A DNA stretch of 31,837 nucleotides from Spirochaetota bacterium (GTDB taxonomy: Bacteria; Spirochaetota; UBA12135; COTS27; JAFLEE01): contig JAFLEE010000062.1 of assembly GCA_017302015.1 (NCBI GenBank), positions 1 through 31,837 of the forward strand, in the 5' to 3' direction. The position numbers and the translations under genes were made by a program. Under the pieces are notes generated by a model. It made no database searches and had not been told where the DNA came from. It worked only from the letters and a program-made list of their open reading frames with translations. Positions 1-9,217 of this stretch are shown in pieces (positions within the stretch are counted from its first letter, which is position 1; every line of letters starts with the position of its first letter).

Positions 1-178
1 GCGTCAGCCGCTCGGCAGCGCTCGGCCCGCTCGACGACCGCCACGAGGACAGCGACCCGAAGTAGCGAGGCCGCAGGAGCACATCCACCGCCTGCACCCG
101 CCCGTTCCGGAGCTCGACGATCGGCTCCACCGCCGCCCCGAACTCCGCCGCCGTGCGCCCCGTCGAGGCCGCGCGCGT
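1..178 (-). CDS. possible partial reading frame at contig end (weak)
   Basis: The minus strand is open without a stop from about 178 to the window edge. It reads ...EPIVELRNGRVQAVDVLL..., which loosely recalls the start of EAL domains (QPIV-DL-GRV-G-E-LLR). The bases nearest 178 read as low-complexity Ala/Thr/Ser and are probably just the antisense of the neighbouring gene. No start codon can be assigned. The plus strand here has a stop at 63-65 in the frame of the next gene and reads as implausible Ser/Thr/Arg-rich peptide. This may be a real fragment, a chimeric contig end, or chance. Confidence 0.18.
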
Positions 179-599
179 CGAGACGAAGGCCGAGGCGAAA
201 GCGGAGGCGGTCCGCGTGCCCACCGGCGTGGTCGCCTTGACGCTCAAGACCGAAGGGGCCTTCGTCACCCTCCTTTCCGCCGACGGGAAGGAGGAGGTCG
301 CCCTCAAGGCGGGCGACAACCCCGTCAAAGCCGGCAAATGGACGCTGAAGGCCGACCGCAAGGGGTTCAAGCCCGCCGAGTTCGCGGTGACCGTCGAAGA
401 CGGGAAAACCGTCGGCCGGACGGTGGATCTCGTGAAGAAATTGGTGGCCACCGAGAAGATCGTCCTCCTGGACGGTACGGTCGTCCAGGGCAAGGTCCTC
501 AACCGCACGGATTCCGAGGTCTCCATCGAGACCGAGCAGGGCGTGCGGAAGATCGACCCCCGCAAGATCGACGAAATCATCTACCTGAAGAAGCCCTGA
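153..599 (+). CDS. PEGA-like domain protein with C-terminal DGT module, possibly 5'-truncated
   Basis: About 148 residues from a GTG. Function is not recognised. After a charged Ala/Glu/Lys-rich stretch (residues 5-20) comes a roughly 65-residue segment resembling a PEGA/carboxypeptidase-like beta-sandwich (GAFVTLLSADG, then KWTLKADRKGFKPAEFAVTV). A C-terminal module of about 40 residues follows (LLDGTVVQGKVLNRTDSEV), and recurs near the N-terminus of the next gene. There is no signal peptide or convincing Shine-Dalgarno site, and the frame is closed upstream by a stop at 63-65. The true N-terminus may be missing or lie across a bad join near 150-180. PEGA-like domains are usually extracytoplasmic, so loss of a signal sequence or of an upstream domain is plausible. 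It lies about 100 bp upstream of, and co-directional with, the TPR/lipoprotein operon. Confidence 0.6.
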   Translation: MRPVEAARVETKAEAKAEAVRVPTGVVALTLKTEGAFVTLLSADGKEEVALKAGDNPVKAGKWTLKADRKGFKPAEFAVTVEDGKTVGRTVDLVKKLVATEKIVLLDGTVVQGKVLNRTDSEVSIETEQGVRKIDPRKIDEIIYLKKP

Positions 600-640
600 G
601 GGGCCCCCGGCTTGGAATAGAAAAAATTCCGGGTTCAAAA

Positions 641-646
641 GATAAT
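641..646 (+). promoter_or_regulatory. -10-like hexamer GATAAT before the TPR/lipoprotein operon
   Basis: GATAAT lies about 50 bases before the first start of the operon. No good -35 hexamer is seen at 16-18 bases; the nearest is TTGGAA at 612-617, 23 bases away. Weak. Confidence 0.25.
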
Positions 647-696
647 GTCCCGGGTGCCCATCCCCCGAGGAGGGGCCCCGCGGGTGGCTCGGATTG

Positions 697-2301
697 ATGC
701 GCCGTTTGGTTAGGGTCCTATCGATCATCGCCCTGGCGGCCATCCCCCTGGCCGCGGCCGACCGGATCAGTTTCGAGGACGGCACGGTCTTGACCGTCAC
801 CATCCTGGATCAGACCGACGAGACGTTCACCTACCGCGACGAGAAGGGGGAGACGAACACCGTCTACAAGAGCGAACTCAAGGGGGTCGAGTTCAAGATC
901 GGCGACGACAAGTTCTTCCAGGCCGCCATGGAAGAGGCCGACCCCATGCGCCAGATCCTGCTTTTGGAGAAGTCCATCGCCCGTTTCCCGAAGGACCGCG
1001 CCAACCACATCTACCTCGCGCGATGCTATCTGCGGGAGATGCAGCTCGGGAAGGCGAACGAGCTCCTCACCAACCGCGCCCTCGAGAACCCCGGTTTCGA
1101 CCTCCTGAGGGTCCTGTACCAACTGAAGGCCACCAATAGCGCCCTCGCCTTGCGGACCCTCGATCGGCTGAGCCGCCGACGTTGGAACGACGAGCAGCGC
1201 ATGCATTCGGCCATCCTCGAATCCTTCGCCACGGCCGACCAGGGCCGCCTGCACGAGGCCCTCGCCTCCCTCAACGGCGCGGAAGGGCGCTACGGCTTGG
1301 CGCTCTGGGCCGCCTACAGCAATCTCCAGACCCATTTCGATTATCCCCACTACCGAAAGACCCTGCACTCCCTCGAGTACCTCTTAAAAACCCGGGAGTA
1401 TCGCAGCGCCGCCCAAAAAGAGAAACTTAGGCCCAACCTCACCCGCTATTGGCGCCGCGAGAGCGCCCTTCCCGCCGGGGCCCGCATGGTGGAATCCATC
1501 GTGATCCGGGAGCGGCCCGCCCGAGAAAACCTGCGCATCGCCCTGGCGGTCGTCGGGGCTTCGCTCGTGGGAGCCGGGGCCGCATTCACCGCAGAATGGC
1601 TCGACCAGAACCAGGACTACCTGGCCGCGCGCGCCTGGTACGAGGGCGCCACCCAACCCTGGGAACTCCAATCTTCCTCCAGCCCGAGTTCCAATTATAC
1701 GGGCGGCCAGTCCGACCTCTTTCGGAACGAGTCGTTGCAGAAGCTCGCCTTCCTGAGCCCGATGAACGCCTACAATTACTCTGAGGCATGGGCCACTTAC
1801 CTGATGCGCTTCGCCTACGCGACGCCCAATCTCCTGCTCTTCGGCTCCCTGTTCGAGTACCTGGCCCTCGCCGATCCGGGGCGGCTTATGGAGAAGGCCC
1901 GCCGGGCGAGGCCGCCGATGCATCTGCGCTTCGAGACCGACACGGCGGTGCCCAATGGGCTGAAACTCGGCTGCGGACTCACGTCCATCGCCCTCCTGGG
2001 CGCGAGCGCGGTCTTCGCGGCCGAAGCCGCCACCCTCTGGGCGCCCATCGCCGCCTCGAGGTACCAGGCCTACACCAATAACACCGTCCCGGAGTGGATG
2101 GATTTTTATTACCTCGGCGCCCAACGCGCCCAGAACCGCCTCGAGGCCTACCGGGGCTTGGCGATCTCCACCGCGGCGGCGGCGCTTCTCACGGGCGCCC
2201 TCTATTTCATCGACCCGTGGAAGAACAAGCCCACCACCAGCATGATCCTTCCCATACTGCGGCCCGATGGCGTGGGGATCCAATGGGTGGCCCTCCGATG
2301 A
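697..2301 (+). CDS. exported TPR-like protein with C-terminal membrane segments
   Basis: 534 residues from ATG 697; a TTG codon lies just before it in frame but the ATG gives a cleaner signal sequence. Residues 1-21 form a signal peptide ending AAA. Residues 24-68 hold a small DGT module (FEDGTVLTVTILDQT) like the end of the preceding protein. Residues about 75-245 are helical and TPR-like (ILLLEKSIARFPKDRANHIY, LARCYLREMQLGKANELL). Hydrophobic segments at about 279-298, 424-446 and 487-506 are predicted membrane helices. The linker near 325-345 is Ser/Asn-rich (SSSSPSSNYTGG). TPR proteins usually act as interaction scaffolds; the partners here may be the two lipoproteins that follow. The stop overlaps the next ATG (ATGA, 2298-2301), so translation is probably coupled. 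The Shine-Dalgarno site is poor (GGGTGG at 682-687). Family not identified. Confidence 0.75.
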   Translation: MRRLVRVLSIIALAAIPLAAADRISFEDGTVLTVTILDQTDETFTYRDEKGETNTVYKSELKGVEFKIGDDKFFQAAMEEADPMRQILLLEKSIARFPKDRANHIYLARCYLREMQLGKANELLTNRALENPGFDLLRVLYQLKATNSALALRTLDRLSRRRWNDEQRMHSAILESFATADQGRLHEALASLNGAEGRYGLALWAAYSNLQTHFDYPHYRKTLHSLEYLLKTREYRSAAQKEKLRPNLTRYWRRESALPAGARMVESIVIRERPARENLRIALAVVGASLVGAGAAFTAEWLDQNQDYLAARAWYEGATQPWELQSSSSPSSNYTGGQSDLFRNESLQKLAFLSPMNAYNYSEAWATYLMRFAYATPNLLLFGSLFEYLALADPGRLMEKARRARPPMHLRFETDTAVPNGLKLGCGLTSIALLGASAVFAAEAATLWAPIAASRYQAYTNNTVPEWMDFYYLGAQRAQNRLEAYRGLAISTAAAALLTGALYFIDPWKNKPTTSMILPILRPDGVGIQWVALR

Positions 2302-3398
2302 AACGCCCGGCGGCGCTCCTCCTCCTCGCCCTCGCGGCGCTCGCAGGCTGCAGTTCCACCGAGCGCAGCAACCCCTTCGATTCGGACGGGGGAACCAACG
2401 CTTCCGCCGCGTTCCAGCCCTACCTGGCCTTGCGCGTCTACGAGGTGAGCTCCGTGCCCGTGAGCAATGCCGGCGGCGGTTTCCAAATGGTACCGACGAA
2501 CATCCTGTTCATGACCGGGGGCCGAGCGAGCGAGTTCGAGGCCCCCTCGGGCTTCTTTTCGACCTACGGGGAACGCATCTACACCCTTTCCGAGGAGCAC
2601 CTCTTCTCCGTCCGCTACAATAATCCCACCCTCACCCTCGAGCGCCACTTCCTCGGCCTCGGCACCTCGGTCCCTTCGGCTTCCCTCGCCTGGAACGCCG
2701 GCAGCGTGAATCCGAAGGGCTATTTCCGTTTCATCCCCGAGGGGACGACCGGGAAGGTGTGGATGAGCACCAATTCCAACACCTTGGCCGGGTTCGAGAC
2801 CAACACCCTCCAACCCGTGGCGGGATTCAACCTGCCCCTGCCCGTCGGCGAACCGAATATCGAGTTGGGGAGCGTTTGGTTCGACGGCAGCAACGCCTTC
2901 TATCTCGCGGGGAAGACCCTCGTGCGCGCCGGTTTCGGCGGGATTCTTTGGACGAACCGCATCCTCACCGGCGGCCAATCCTACCAGGTCCCCAAAATGG
3001 CCTGGAACGGCGGCGCGACCCTCGCCGTGCTCACCGAGTACGGGCAGGGCTTCAGGGTCACGAAGGCGCTCCTGGTCAACGCCTCCAACGGGGCCGTGAC
3101 GACGACCGTCAGCGGCGTGGGCGAGGCGTTTTCCCTGGGCGGCCTCCGCGTCGATGGGAATCGACCCGAAGCGGTCGAAAGCATCGGGGGCCAATTCGTC
3201 TACATCACCGCGGGCGGCAACGGAATGGGCCCGCGCTTCCTCCAGACGTCCTCGGGGGCGAATCCTTGCCGGTACCTGTATTTCTCGCCGCCGACGGTGT
3301 CGGATGGCTACCTCATCTACGGCTCCCCTGGGCTTGTCGGGCAACCTTCTATGTATTCCGGTCGGAGCATCATCCGCTATTGGAGGGCCGTACCATGA
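2298..3398 (+). CDS. lipoprotein of unknown function (first of a pair)
   Basis: 366 residues. The start is the ATG overlapping the previous stop, which places a lipobox (LAALAGC, lipidated Cys18) right after a hydrophobic stretch. The longer upstream frame is Arg/Pro-rich and not credible. After the Cys comes SSTERSNPFDSDGG; an NPFD-type motif just after the lipidated cysteine recurs in the next protein. The mature part is rich in Gly, Asn, Thr and aromatic residues in short beta-like stretches (SVWFDGSNAFYLAGKTLV, VRYNNPTLTLERHF), suggesting an all-beta or propeller-like fold. That fold is inference. It lacks recognisable catalytic motifs. It is translationally coupled at both ends (ATGA at 2298 and 3395). 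A surface or periplasmic binding/structural role is possible, but no function can be assigned. Confidence 0.8.
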   Translation: MKRPAALLLLALAALAGCSSTERSNPFDSDGGTNASAAFQPYLALRVYEVSSVPVSNAGGGFQMVPTNILFMTGGRASEFEAPSGFFSTYGERIYTLSEEHLFSVRYNNPTLTLERHFLGLGTSVPSASLAWNAGSVNPKGYFRFIPEGTTGKVWMSTNSNTLAGFETNTLQPVAGFNLPLPVGEPNIELGSVWFDGSNAFYLAGKTLVRAGFGGILWTNRILTGGQSYQVPKMAWNGGATLAVLTEYGQGFRVTKALLVNASNGAVTTTVSGVGEAFSLGGLRVDGNRPEAVESIGGQFVYITAGGNGMGPRFLQTSSGANPCRYLYFSPPTVSDGYLIYGSPGLVGQPSMYSGRSIIRYWRAVP

Positions 3399-4360
3399 GG
3401 TGGCGCCACCTCCCCCTCCCGCTCGCGCTCCTCTTTGCCGGGGGATGCACGGTGCTCAATCGGGGCAACCCCCAAGACCCCGGCTCCCTCTACGGCTACC
3501 GGCCCCACTTTTCGCGGCTTTGGTCGGTGGCGGGCCCGACGGGAGCCGCCTCGCTTTGGTCCGGGCGTACCAATCTCGTGGTCCAGGGCTTGGGTTCCGG
3601 GCTCTCCCTCTCGCGCTACGACGCGACGGGGGCGCTCCAAGTTTCGACCAATCTATCCCTACCGCTCGGGCCCGGCCTCATCCGCATCGCGGGCCTCGAG
3701 ATGCCGGGGACCAACCGGATCCTGGTGGCCACCAACCACGTGATCGTCCTCTTCGACCTGAACTTCAACGAAGTGGGCACGAAGGCCCCCTATCCAGACG
3801 GCAATGCCATCGTCGACATGGCGGCCGGGTTCACGTCGGATGGGGGCTACCTGTTCATCTCGCGCAACGTGGCGCCCTATTTCGTGCGGGACGGCATCTG
3901 GAACAATAGCGCCCCCTTGGGCTTCCCGATCAACGGGGGGCCCTGGATCGGGGTCGCCCGGGGCACGAACGGCGTCGATGGCCCGCCGACGGAGCTGGTC
4001 GCGGTGGTCCTAGAATCCGGCACCAATAATAGCCCCGCCAGGTACCACATCCTGCGGTACGAGCCGACCAACGGAAGCGCGATCCTCGAGCACGCGATCC
4101 AGTCCGTGGAATCGACGCTCGACGGGATTCCCTACCGGCTGCAGGGCCTCCCCGCCGTCTACGGGGGAAACGTCTATTTCCTCGCCGCCACCGCCACGTC
4201 CCGTTCCCTCATCCGCCAGCGGCGGGGCCGGGGGATGGAATGGGTGATCCTCGACCCCGACTTCGCCGCGAACGTGTTGGCTTTCCAGATCTCCGAAAGC
4301 GGGAAATTGGCGGTCCTGACCAGCGATCGGCTCCTCCTCTACGCCGCCACCGGGTACTGA
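3395..4360 (+). CDS. lipoprotein of unknown function (second of a pair)
   Basis: 321 residues starting at the ATG that overlaps the previous stop by four bases. Signal peptide with lipobox FAGGC, lipidated Cys18, followed by TVLNRGNPQDPGS, parallel to the NPFD motif of its neighbour. The mature part has repeated short beta-strand-like segments (LWSGRTNLVVQGLG, RILVATNHVIVLFDLN, LAVLTSDRLLLYAATGY) consistent with a beta-propeller. This is inferred from pattern only. Same length of leader, same Cys position and similar composition make it likely that the two lipoproteins are diverged paralogues or partners. The next gene starts four bases after the stop. Confidence 0.8.
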   Translation: MRWRHLPLPLALLFAGGCTVLNRGNPQDPGSLYGYRPHFSRLWSVAGPTGAASLWSGRTNLVVQGLGSGLSLSRYDATGALQVSTNLSLPLGPGLIRIAGLEMPGTNRILVATNHVIVLFDLNFNEVGTKAPYPDGNAIVDMAAGFTSDGGYLFISRNVAPYFVRDGIWNNSAPLGFPINGGPWIGVARGTNGVDGPPTELVAVVLESGTNNSPARYHILRYEPTNGSAILEHAIQSVESTLDGIPYRLQGLPAVYGGNVYFLAATATSRSLIRQRRGRGMEWVILDPDFAANVLAFQISESGKLAVLTSDRLLLYAATGY

Positions 4361-4364
4361 CGCC

Positions 4365-6131
4365 GTGGGTCGGCCCTGGGTTTTGGCCGTCGCGGGCAAG
4401 GGGGGCGAGGGCAAGACCGTCGTCTCGGTGAATCTGGCCATTGCGTTCGCCCTCGCGGGGGAGCGCGTGCTCTACCTCGACCTCGATACCGGCCTCGGTT
4501 CGACCAATCCGAATTGGGGGGTGGACACGCCCCATTGCCTCTCCGATTTCTGGGCGGGGGCCCGGAGCCTGGAGTCGCTCGCCGCCACGGTCCGCCTGCC
4601 CGGTAATGGGGGCGCGCGCGTGGACGTGATCGCGGGCCGCCTGGAGCACCTGCCCCCCGGGAGCGATCCGGAAGCCCTGGGCGATGCGTTGGCCCGTTCC
4701 CCCTATCAACGGATCGTAATGGATCTCGGGGCGGGGACCAAACGCGCGATCTTCGCTTTTTCCGCCCTCGCCGACCGGCTCCTGCTCGTCAGCGGTCCCC
4801 ATCCCAACGCCCTCCGGGAAACCGCGGACATCGCGGGCTCCGCGTTCCTTCTCCACCGGGGCCTGCGCATGGAGGTGCTCTTCAATCGTTGCCCCGCCGA
4901 GAATCGGCCGATCGCCGCGGCGGCCTTCCGCCTCGCGCTGCGCAAGAAATTCGTGGCCTTCGAAGACGGCGAGGTGCCGAAGCACGGTCCCCTCTCCGCG
5001 TTCCTCCGCGAGGAAGGGGGCCAGCTCCGCCTCTTGGAGGAATCGCTTTCCGTCCTGCCCCCGGGGCCGAAGCGGCGCTTGCCCGAGCGGCTCTACGAGG
5101 CGGACGGTCGATTCTTCACGGGCCTCGCCTCGGCCTATCGCGCGATGCGTCCGGCGACAGGACCGTCCTGGGGCGGGCTCCTTCGGCGGCTTCTGGCGCC
5201 GCTTATGGCCGGGGCGCCGAGCGGTGAGCCTCCGCAAAGTTGCTTGGAGCCCTATGGACCGTGGATTCGCCGCCAGCGCGCGCGGGAGCCCGTGCGCGCG
5301 GCGCTTTCGCGCATCCGGATCCTCGCCGGGGCGAAGGGAGGGGTGGGCCAGACGGAATGCCTCGCGCGCCTGGCCGTGTTGGGCTCCCGGGAGGGCGGCT
5401 CCCAATTGCTCTACGACCTCAACATGGAGGATAGTTCGCGCCATTCCTCCCTCGGCTGGTACTTCAAATTGCGCCAACCCGTGGCCCAGCGCACCCTCTG
5501 GGAGAAGGAGGGCCACCTGTGGCCCCTCGATCGGAGGCGCAAAATCGACTTGTTCTTCTACCGCAACCGGCAGGAGGTGGAATCCACCGCGTCGTTCCTC
5601 GATGCCTTCGTGGAGCGCGCCGTGGAGACGGCCGGGAGCCGGAAATGGGCGCGCTTGTGGGCCGACGCCGAATCGGGGGTCGAGGCCCCGGTGCTGCTGC
5701 TGTCGCTGCTCGCGGGGAACCTCGTGCTTGTCAGCGACGCCGGCGACGCGGAGAGCGAGGCGAAGCTCATGGCCCTCGTCGCGGAACTCGCCCGCGCCCT
5801 CGACTGGGCGGGCGGGGACGAGGCGGATTTCTCCCTCGCGCTGCTGCTCACCCGCGACGAGCCGATGGGCCCGGCTTCGAAGGAGGGCCCGCGCCGCCGC
5901 GCCCTGGTCCGTCGCCTGGCCAAGGAGATCCGCCTTCGCCTCGGAGAGCGGATTCCCGGGTGGGGGGAGGATCGCGTGTTCCTGCTTCCCCGCCACGCCC
6001 CCATGGGCGAAGATTTTTCCTGGGAGCGCGTGGACTTCGGCCCAGAGGAAAAGCGCGTCTTTTCGGTCCTTTTTCCCGCGGCGAAAAAAACGGCCGACGC
6101 CGCTCCCAAAGTGCCCAGTGGGGGCGCCTAG
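4365..6131 (+). CDS. tandem MinD/ParA-like ATPase, second P-loop degenerate
   Basis: 588 residues from GTG 4365, four bases after the lipoprotein stop. The first half has a deviant Walker A motif at residues 10-18 (AGKGGEGKT, signature Lys12 and P-loop Lys17), a switch-like [11 protein letters not shown] at 38-48 as in FlhG/MinD proteins, and a Walker B-like [10 protein letters not shown] at 116-125. A linker at about 270-310 leads to a second copy starting [13 protein letters not shown]. Here the signature Lys323 is kept but the P-loop lysine position is Gln329 (codon CAG at 5349). The second lobe therefore probably binds or hydrolyses nucleotide poorly, or acts as a pseudo-ATPase. Family members position cargo or regulate assembly on the inner membrane. 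No ParB or flagellar gene is nearby, so the cargo may be linked to the upstream envelope proteins. The end overlaps the convergent DUF255 gene by four bases. Confidence 0.8.
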   Translation: MGRPWVLAVAGKGGEGKTVVSVNLAIAFALAGERVLYLDLDTGLGSTNPNWGVDTPHCLSDFWAGARSLESLAATVRLPGNGGARVDVIAGRLEHLPPGSDPEALGDALARSPYQRIVMDLGAGTKRAIFAFSALADRLLLVSGPHPNALRETADIAGSAFLLHRGLRMEVLFNRCPAENRPIAAAAFRLALRKKFVAFEDGEVPKHGPLSAFLREEGGQLRLLEESLSVLPPGPKRRLPERLYEADGRFFTGLASAYRAMRPATGPSWGGLLRRLLAPLMAGAPSGEPPQSCLEPYGPWIRRQRAREPVRAALSRIRILAGAKGGVGQTECLARLAVLGSREGGSQLLYDLNMEDSSRHSSLGWYFKLRQPVAQRTLWEKEGHLWPLDRRRKIDLFFYRNRQEVESTASFLDAFVERAVETAGSRKWARLWADAESGVEAPVLLLSLLAGNLVLVSDAGDAESEAKLMALVAELARALDWAGGDEADFSLALLLTRDEPMGPASKEGPRRRALVRRLAKEIRLRLGERIPGWGEDRVFLLPRHAPMGEDFSWERVDFGPEEKRVFSVLFPAAKKTADAAPKVPSGGA

Positions 6132-8209
6132 GGCGACGTTAGGGCCGCCCGTAATTCTTCGGGACTCGCCACGGGGGCCCGGCAGCGTTGGTTCTCGCAG
6201 AGGAATGCGCGAGCGCCGGAGCCGGTCTTCATCCCCTCCATCCAGGCGGGAACCCTTGCATCGGACGGGAGCAGCAGCCGGATGGAGCGGTTGGGATGGG
6301 GATGGGCGTGGAGCACTTGGAGGAAGCCCGAGGCGGCCTCGGCCCGGTCCGCCGCGATCACGACCTCTTGGGCCGGGCTCTCCACCAGGAGGAGGGCCAG
6401 GAGGGCGAAGGCGTGGTTCGACGGCGCGCGCGCGAGGGAGGGCCCGGCGGCGAAAAGCGCGTGGCGCAGCCCGCCCTCTTCCCGGTCGGCGAGGCGGTGG
6501 AGCATGGCGAGATTCCAGGCCATCACCGAGTTCCCCGAGGGCAGCGCCCCGTCGTAGAACGAGAGGGGCCGAAGCGGCAATTCGGAGCCGACGGGGGAAA
6601 GCCGGTAGGCCCGGCGCGCGTCGTCCCAGAAGCGCACGTTCGCCGAGTCGCATAGCCGCGAGGCGAGGTCGAGGGATCCGAGGTCGAGGGTGGCCTGGTG
6701 GAAGTGGAGCAGGCCGTGGATATAAAAAGCGTAATCATCGAGGAGGCCCTCGCCCCCGGGGGTTCCCAGGCGCCAGGTTTTCCGAAGCGCGCCGTCTACC
6801 AGGAGGCGCCCCTCCACGAAACGCCGCGCGGCGCGGGCGGCCTCCAACCAATCGGCTCGGCCGAAGACGGAGCCGGCGCGGGAGAGGGCGGCGATCATGA
6901 GGCCGTTCCAATCGGCCATGATCTTGTCGTCGAGGCGGGGGCGCACGCGCTGGGACCGGAGTTCCAGGAGTTTCAGGCGGAGCGCTTCGAGGTCGGGATC
7001 TTCCGGGTCGCCGAGGGGCCGATGCGGGATATTCGCCTCGCGATTGGGCGCGCCCGTCTCGGCCGTGAAATTGCCCCCGTGCTCGAGGTGCCACACGGCG
7101 CAGGCGCGCCGGCCCTCGTCTTCCCCCAGGGCGCGCTTGACCTCGGCGGTGGTCCAGAGGTAGAAGCGCCCCTCCTCGCCCTCGCTGTCGGCGTCTTCCG
7201 CGGCGTAGAAGCCCCCCTCGGGATGCCGCAGGTCGCGCAGCACGTACTCGAGGGTCTGCTTGACGGCGGTTTCGAGGCCGGGGGCGCGGGATTCGACCCA
7301 AGCGTCGCAGAGCGCGAGGACCATGAGCGCCTGGTCGTAGAGCATCTTCTCGAAATGGGGCACGAGCCAATGGGCATCGGTGCTATAGCGGTGCCAGCCG
7401 AAGCCGATCTGGTCGAAGATGCCGCCCCGGGCCATGCGCAGGAGCGAGTCGCTGGCCATCCCGAGGGCCTTGGCGTCGCCCTGGGCGCGGCCGTAGCGGG
7501 CGAGGAAGGAGTACTGGTGGGGGATGGGGAATTTAGGGGCCTCCCCGAAGCCGCCGCGCTCGGCGTCATAGCGCTGGGCGAGTTGGTACACGCCGGCTTC
7601 CAGGAGGTCTTTCCCCGAATCGGGCGGCTCGGAAGCGGCGTCGAACCACGCCTGGAGTTCCGTGTGGAGGGTTTGCGCCGAAGTGACGAGTTCTTCCCGG
7701 CGGTTCTTCCAGAATTCGGCGATGGCGGGGATGAGGGTCATCATGCCGTGGCGGTTGCCCATGGCCTGCTTGGGGAAATAGGTGCCGGCGAAGAACGGGC
7801 GCCGGTCGGGCAGCAGGAATAGGGAGAGGGGCCAACCGCCGCTGCCGGTCATGGCCTGGCACGCCTGCATGTAGTACTGGTCGATATCGGGCCGCTCCTC
7901 GCGGTCGACCTTGATGCAGACGAAATGCTCGTTGAGGAGCGCGGCGACCTCGCCGTCCTCGAACGATTCGCCGGCCATCACGTGGCACCAATGGCAGGTG
8001 CTGTAGCCGATGGAAAGGAAGACGGGCTTCTGCTGGCGCTCCGCGGTGAGGAAGGCGCATTCGCACCATTCCCACCAGTCGACGGGATTGCGCGCGTGCT
8101 GGAGCAGGTAGGGGTTGCGGGTGAAAACCAGGCGATTGAACTCGGCGCCTCCGTCGGGGGGGAGGGCGGCGAGTTCTTCGGGGGTCGGAAGGGGTTTATC
8201 GTGGGTCAA
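6128..8209 (-). CDS. thioredoxin-fold/DUF255 protein (YyaL/SPATA20 family)
   Basis: 693 residues, close to full length for the family. The N-terminal thioredoxin-like DUF255 domain starts at about residue 22 with [21 protein letters not shown] and carries the family CHWC motif (Cys72, Cys75), then [14 protein letters not shown] and the [12 protein letters not shown] segment. The rest is the (alpha/alpha)6-barrel-like part ([39 protein letters not shown]). The biochemical role of bacterial members is not settled; a redox or sugar-related function has been suggested. It starts at TTG 8209 with CAGGGA upstream; an in-frame stop at 8240-8242 leaves no other upstream start. Probably cytoplasmic. 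It converges on the ATPase gene with a four-base overlap of stops. Confidence 0.9.
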   Translation of the reverse strand: MTHDKPLPTPEELAALPPDGGAEFNRLVFTRNPYLLQHARNPVDWWEWCECAFLTAERQQKPVFLSIGYSTCHWCHVMAGESFEDGEVAALLNEHFVCIKVDREERPDIDQYYMQACQAMTGSGGWPLSLFLLPDRRPFFAGTYFPKQAMGNRHGMMTLIPAIAEFWKNRREELVTSAQTLHTELQAWFDAASEPPDSGKDLLEAGVYQLAQRYDAERGGFGEAPKFPIPHQYSFLARYGRAQGDAKALGMASDSLLRMARGGIFDQIGFGWHRYSTDAHWLVPHFEKMLYDQALMVLALCDAWVESRAPGLETAVKQTLEYVLRDLRHPEGGFYAAEDADSEGEEGRFYLWTTAEVKRALGEDEGRRACAVWHLEHGGNFTAETGAPNREANIPHRPLGDPEDPDLEALRLKLLELRSQRVRPRLDDKIMADWNGLMIAALSRAGSVFGRADWLEAARAARRFVEGRLLVDGALRKTWRLGTPGGEGLLDDYAFYIHGLLHFHQATLDLGSLDLASRLCDSANVRFWDDARRAYRLSPVGSELPLRPLSFYDGALPSGNSVMAWNLAMLHRLADREEGGLRHALFAAGPSLARAPSNHAFALLALLLVESPAQEVVIAADRAEAASGFLQVLHAHPHPNRSIRLLLPSDARVPAWMEGMKTGSGARAFLCENQRCRAPVASPEELRAALTSP

Positions 8210-8358
8210 ATGGGTCCCTGCCTGAGAAAGGTAGCCGATTTACGGGGCGAGGCAAATGTCGATCGGGGGTGGACGTCCTTTCTAACGGCCGGCCCGGGGG
8301 ACGGATTTTCCCTCCCCGCCCGGGTCTCCGGATTTTTCCCGGGTTGAGGAATTCAGAC

Positions 8359-8364
8359 TATAAT
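8359..8364 (+). promoter_or_regulatory. perfect -10 TATAAT before the PIG-L deacetylase gene
   Basis: TATAAT lies 43 bases before the ATG. No strong -35 is visible at 16-18 bases. A Shine-Dalgarno GAGGAG at about 8395-8400 precedes the ATG, so this would give a normal leader of about 37 bases. Confidence 0.5.
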
Positions 8365-8407
8365 GTATAGATACCAAACAAAGAATTCCATCTTGAGGAG
8401 CGCACCC

Positions 8408-9196
8408 ATGGCTAGCCGATTCGAGAAATCCATCGTCGTCATCCACGCCCATCCCGACGATACCGAGGCGTTCTGCGCCGGAACCCTGGGGCACCTGAAA
8501 AACCTGGGCTACCGCATCACCATCGCCACGATGACGAGCGGCGACCTGGGGGGGATGGGGATGGGCCGCGGCCAGACCAAGCGGGTGAGGGCCAAGGAGG
8601 CCGAGGCCGCCGCCGCCGTCTTGGGCGCCTCCTATCACAGCTACGGGGCCCACGATGGCTACCTGCAGGACAGCCCGAAGGCGCGCCAATGGGTGACCGC
8701 CCTCGTGCGCCGGGCCCGGGCCGGCATCGTGATGACCCACCTGCCCTTCGATTACCACCCCGACCACCGCACGACCGCGGCCATCGTGGACGCCGGCGTC
8801 ATGGTGGCGTCGCTGCCCAACGTGCCCTGCGGCGAGCCCCATCTCGACATCACGCCCCTCTTCTACCATACCGCCCCATTGGGCTTCAGCGATCCCCTGG
8901 GCTCCCCCGTGACCCCGCCGCACTTCTTCATCGACATCACCTCGACGATCGAGACCAAGATGCAGATGCTGGCCCACCATAAGAGCCAGCAGGACCTCAT
9001 GCGCCACATGCATAAGATGGACGATTTCTTCGGCGAGATGAAAAAATACAACCTGGATCTCGGGCGCCGGGCCAAGGTAAAGTACGCGGAGGTCCTCTGG
9101 CAGCACCTGGGCGGCGGCTACCAGAAGGAGCCCCAGATCCAGGCGGAACTGCGCAAGTTCATCCGCCTCGACCGGACGCCCCTCAAGAAGACCTGA
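8408..9196 (+). CDS. PIG-L/LmbE family deacetylase
   Basis: 262 residues. The ATG at 8408 is chosen because GAGGAG sits eight bases upstream. An in-frame ATG at 8363 falls on the -10 box. The zinc site of the PIG-L family is clear: AHPDD at 14-18 (His15, Asp18) and HPDH at 117-120 (His120). The family removes acetyl from N-acetylglucosaminyl groups (GlcNAc-PI, GlcNAc-Ins, diacetylchitobiose, bacillithiol precursors). The gene is followed after 21 bases by a double-SIS protein. That pair matches the chitin/amino-sugar module known in Thermococcales, where a PIG-L deacetylase and an SIS-type glucosamine-6-phosphate deaminase act in sequence. Inference: cytoplasmic amino-sugar deacetylase. Alternatives are thiol-cofactor or glycan precursor deacetylation. 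Confidence 0.9.
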   Translation: MASRFEKSIVVIHAHPDDTEAFCAGTLGHLKNLGYRITIATMTSGDLGGMGMGRGQTKRVRAKEAEAAAAVLGASYHSYGAHDGYLQDSPKARQWVTALVRRARAGIVMTHLPFDYHPDHRTTAAIVDAGVMVASLPNVPCGEPHLDITPLFYHTAPLGFSDPLGSPVTPPHFFIDITSTIETKMQMLAHHKSQQDLMRHMHKMDDFFGEMKKYNLDLGRRAKVKYAEVLWQHLGGGYQKEPQIQAELRKFIRLDRTPLKKT

Positions 9197-9217
9197 TCGC
9201 CGACCCAAGGAAGCCCC

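Noticed and set aside
4209-6653. Very long minus-strand open frame opposite the ATPase gene
   Set aside because: Arg/Pro/Gly-rich shadow frame of GC-rich coding DNA; the plus strand has clear ParA motifs.
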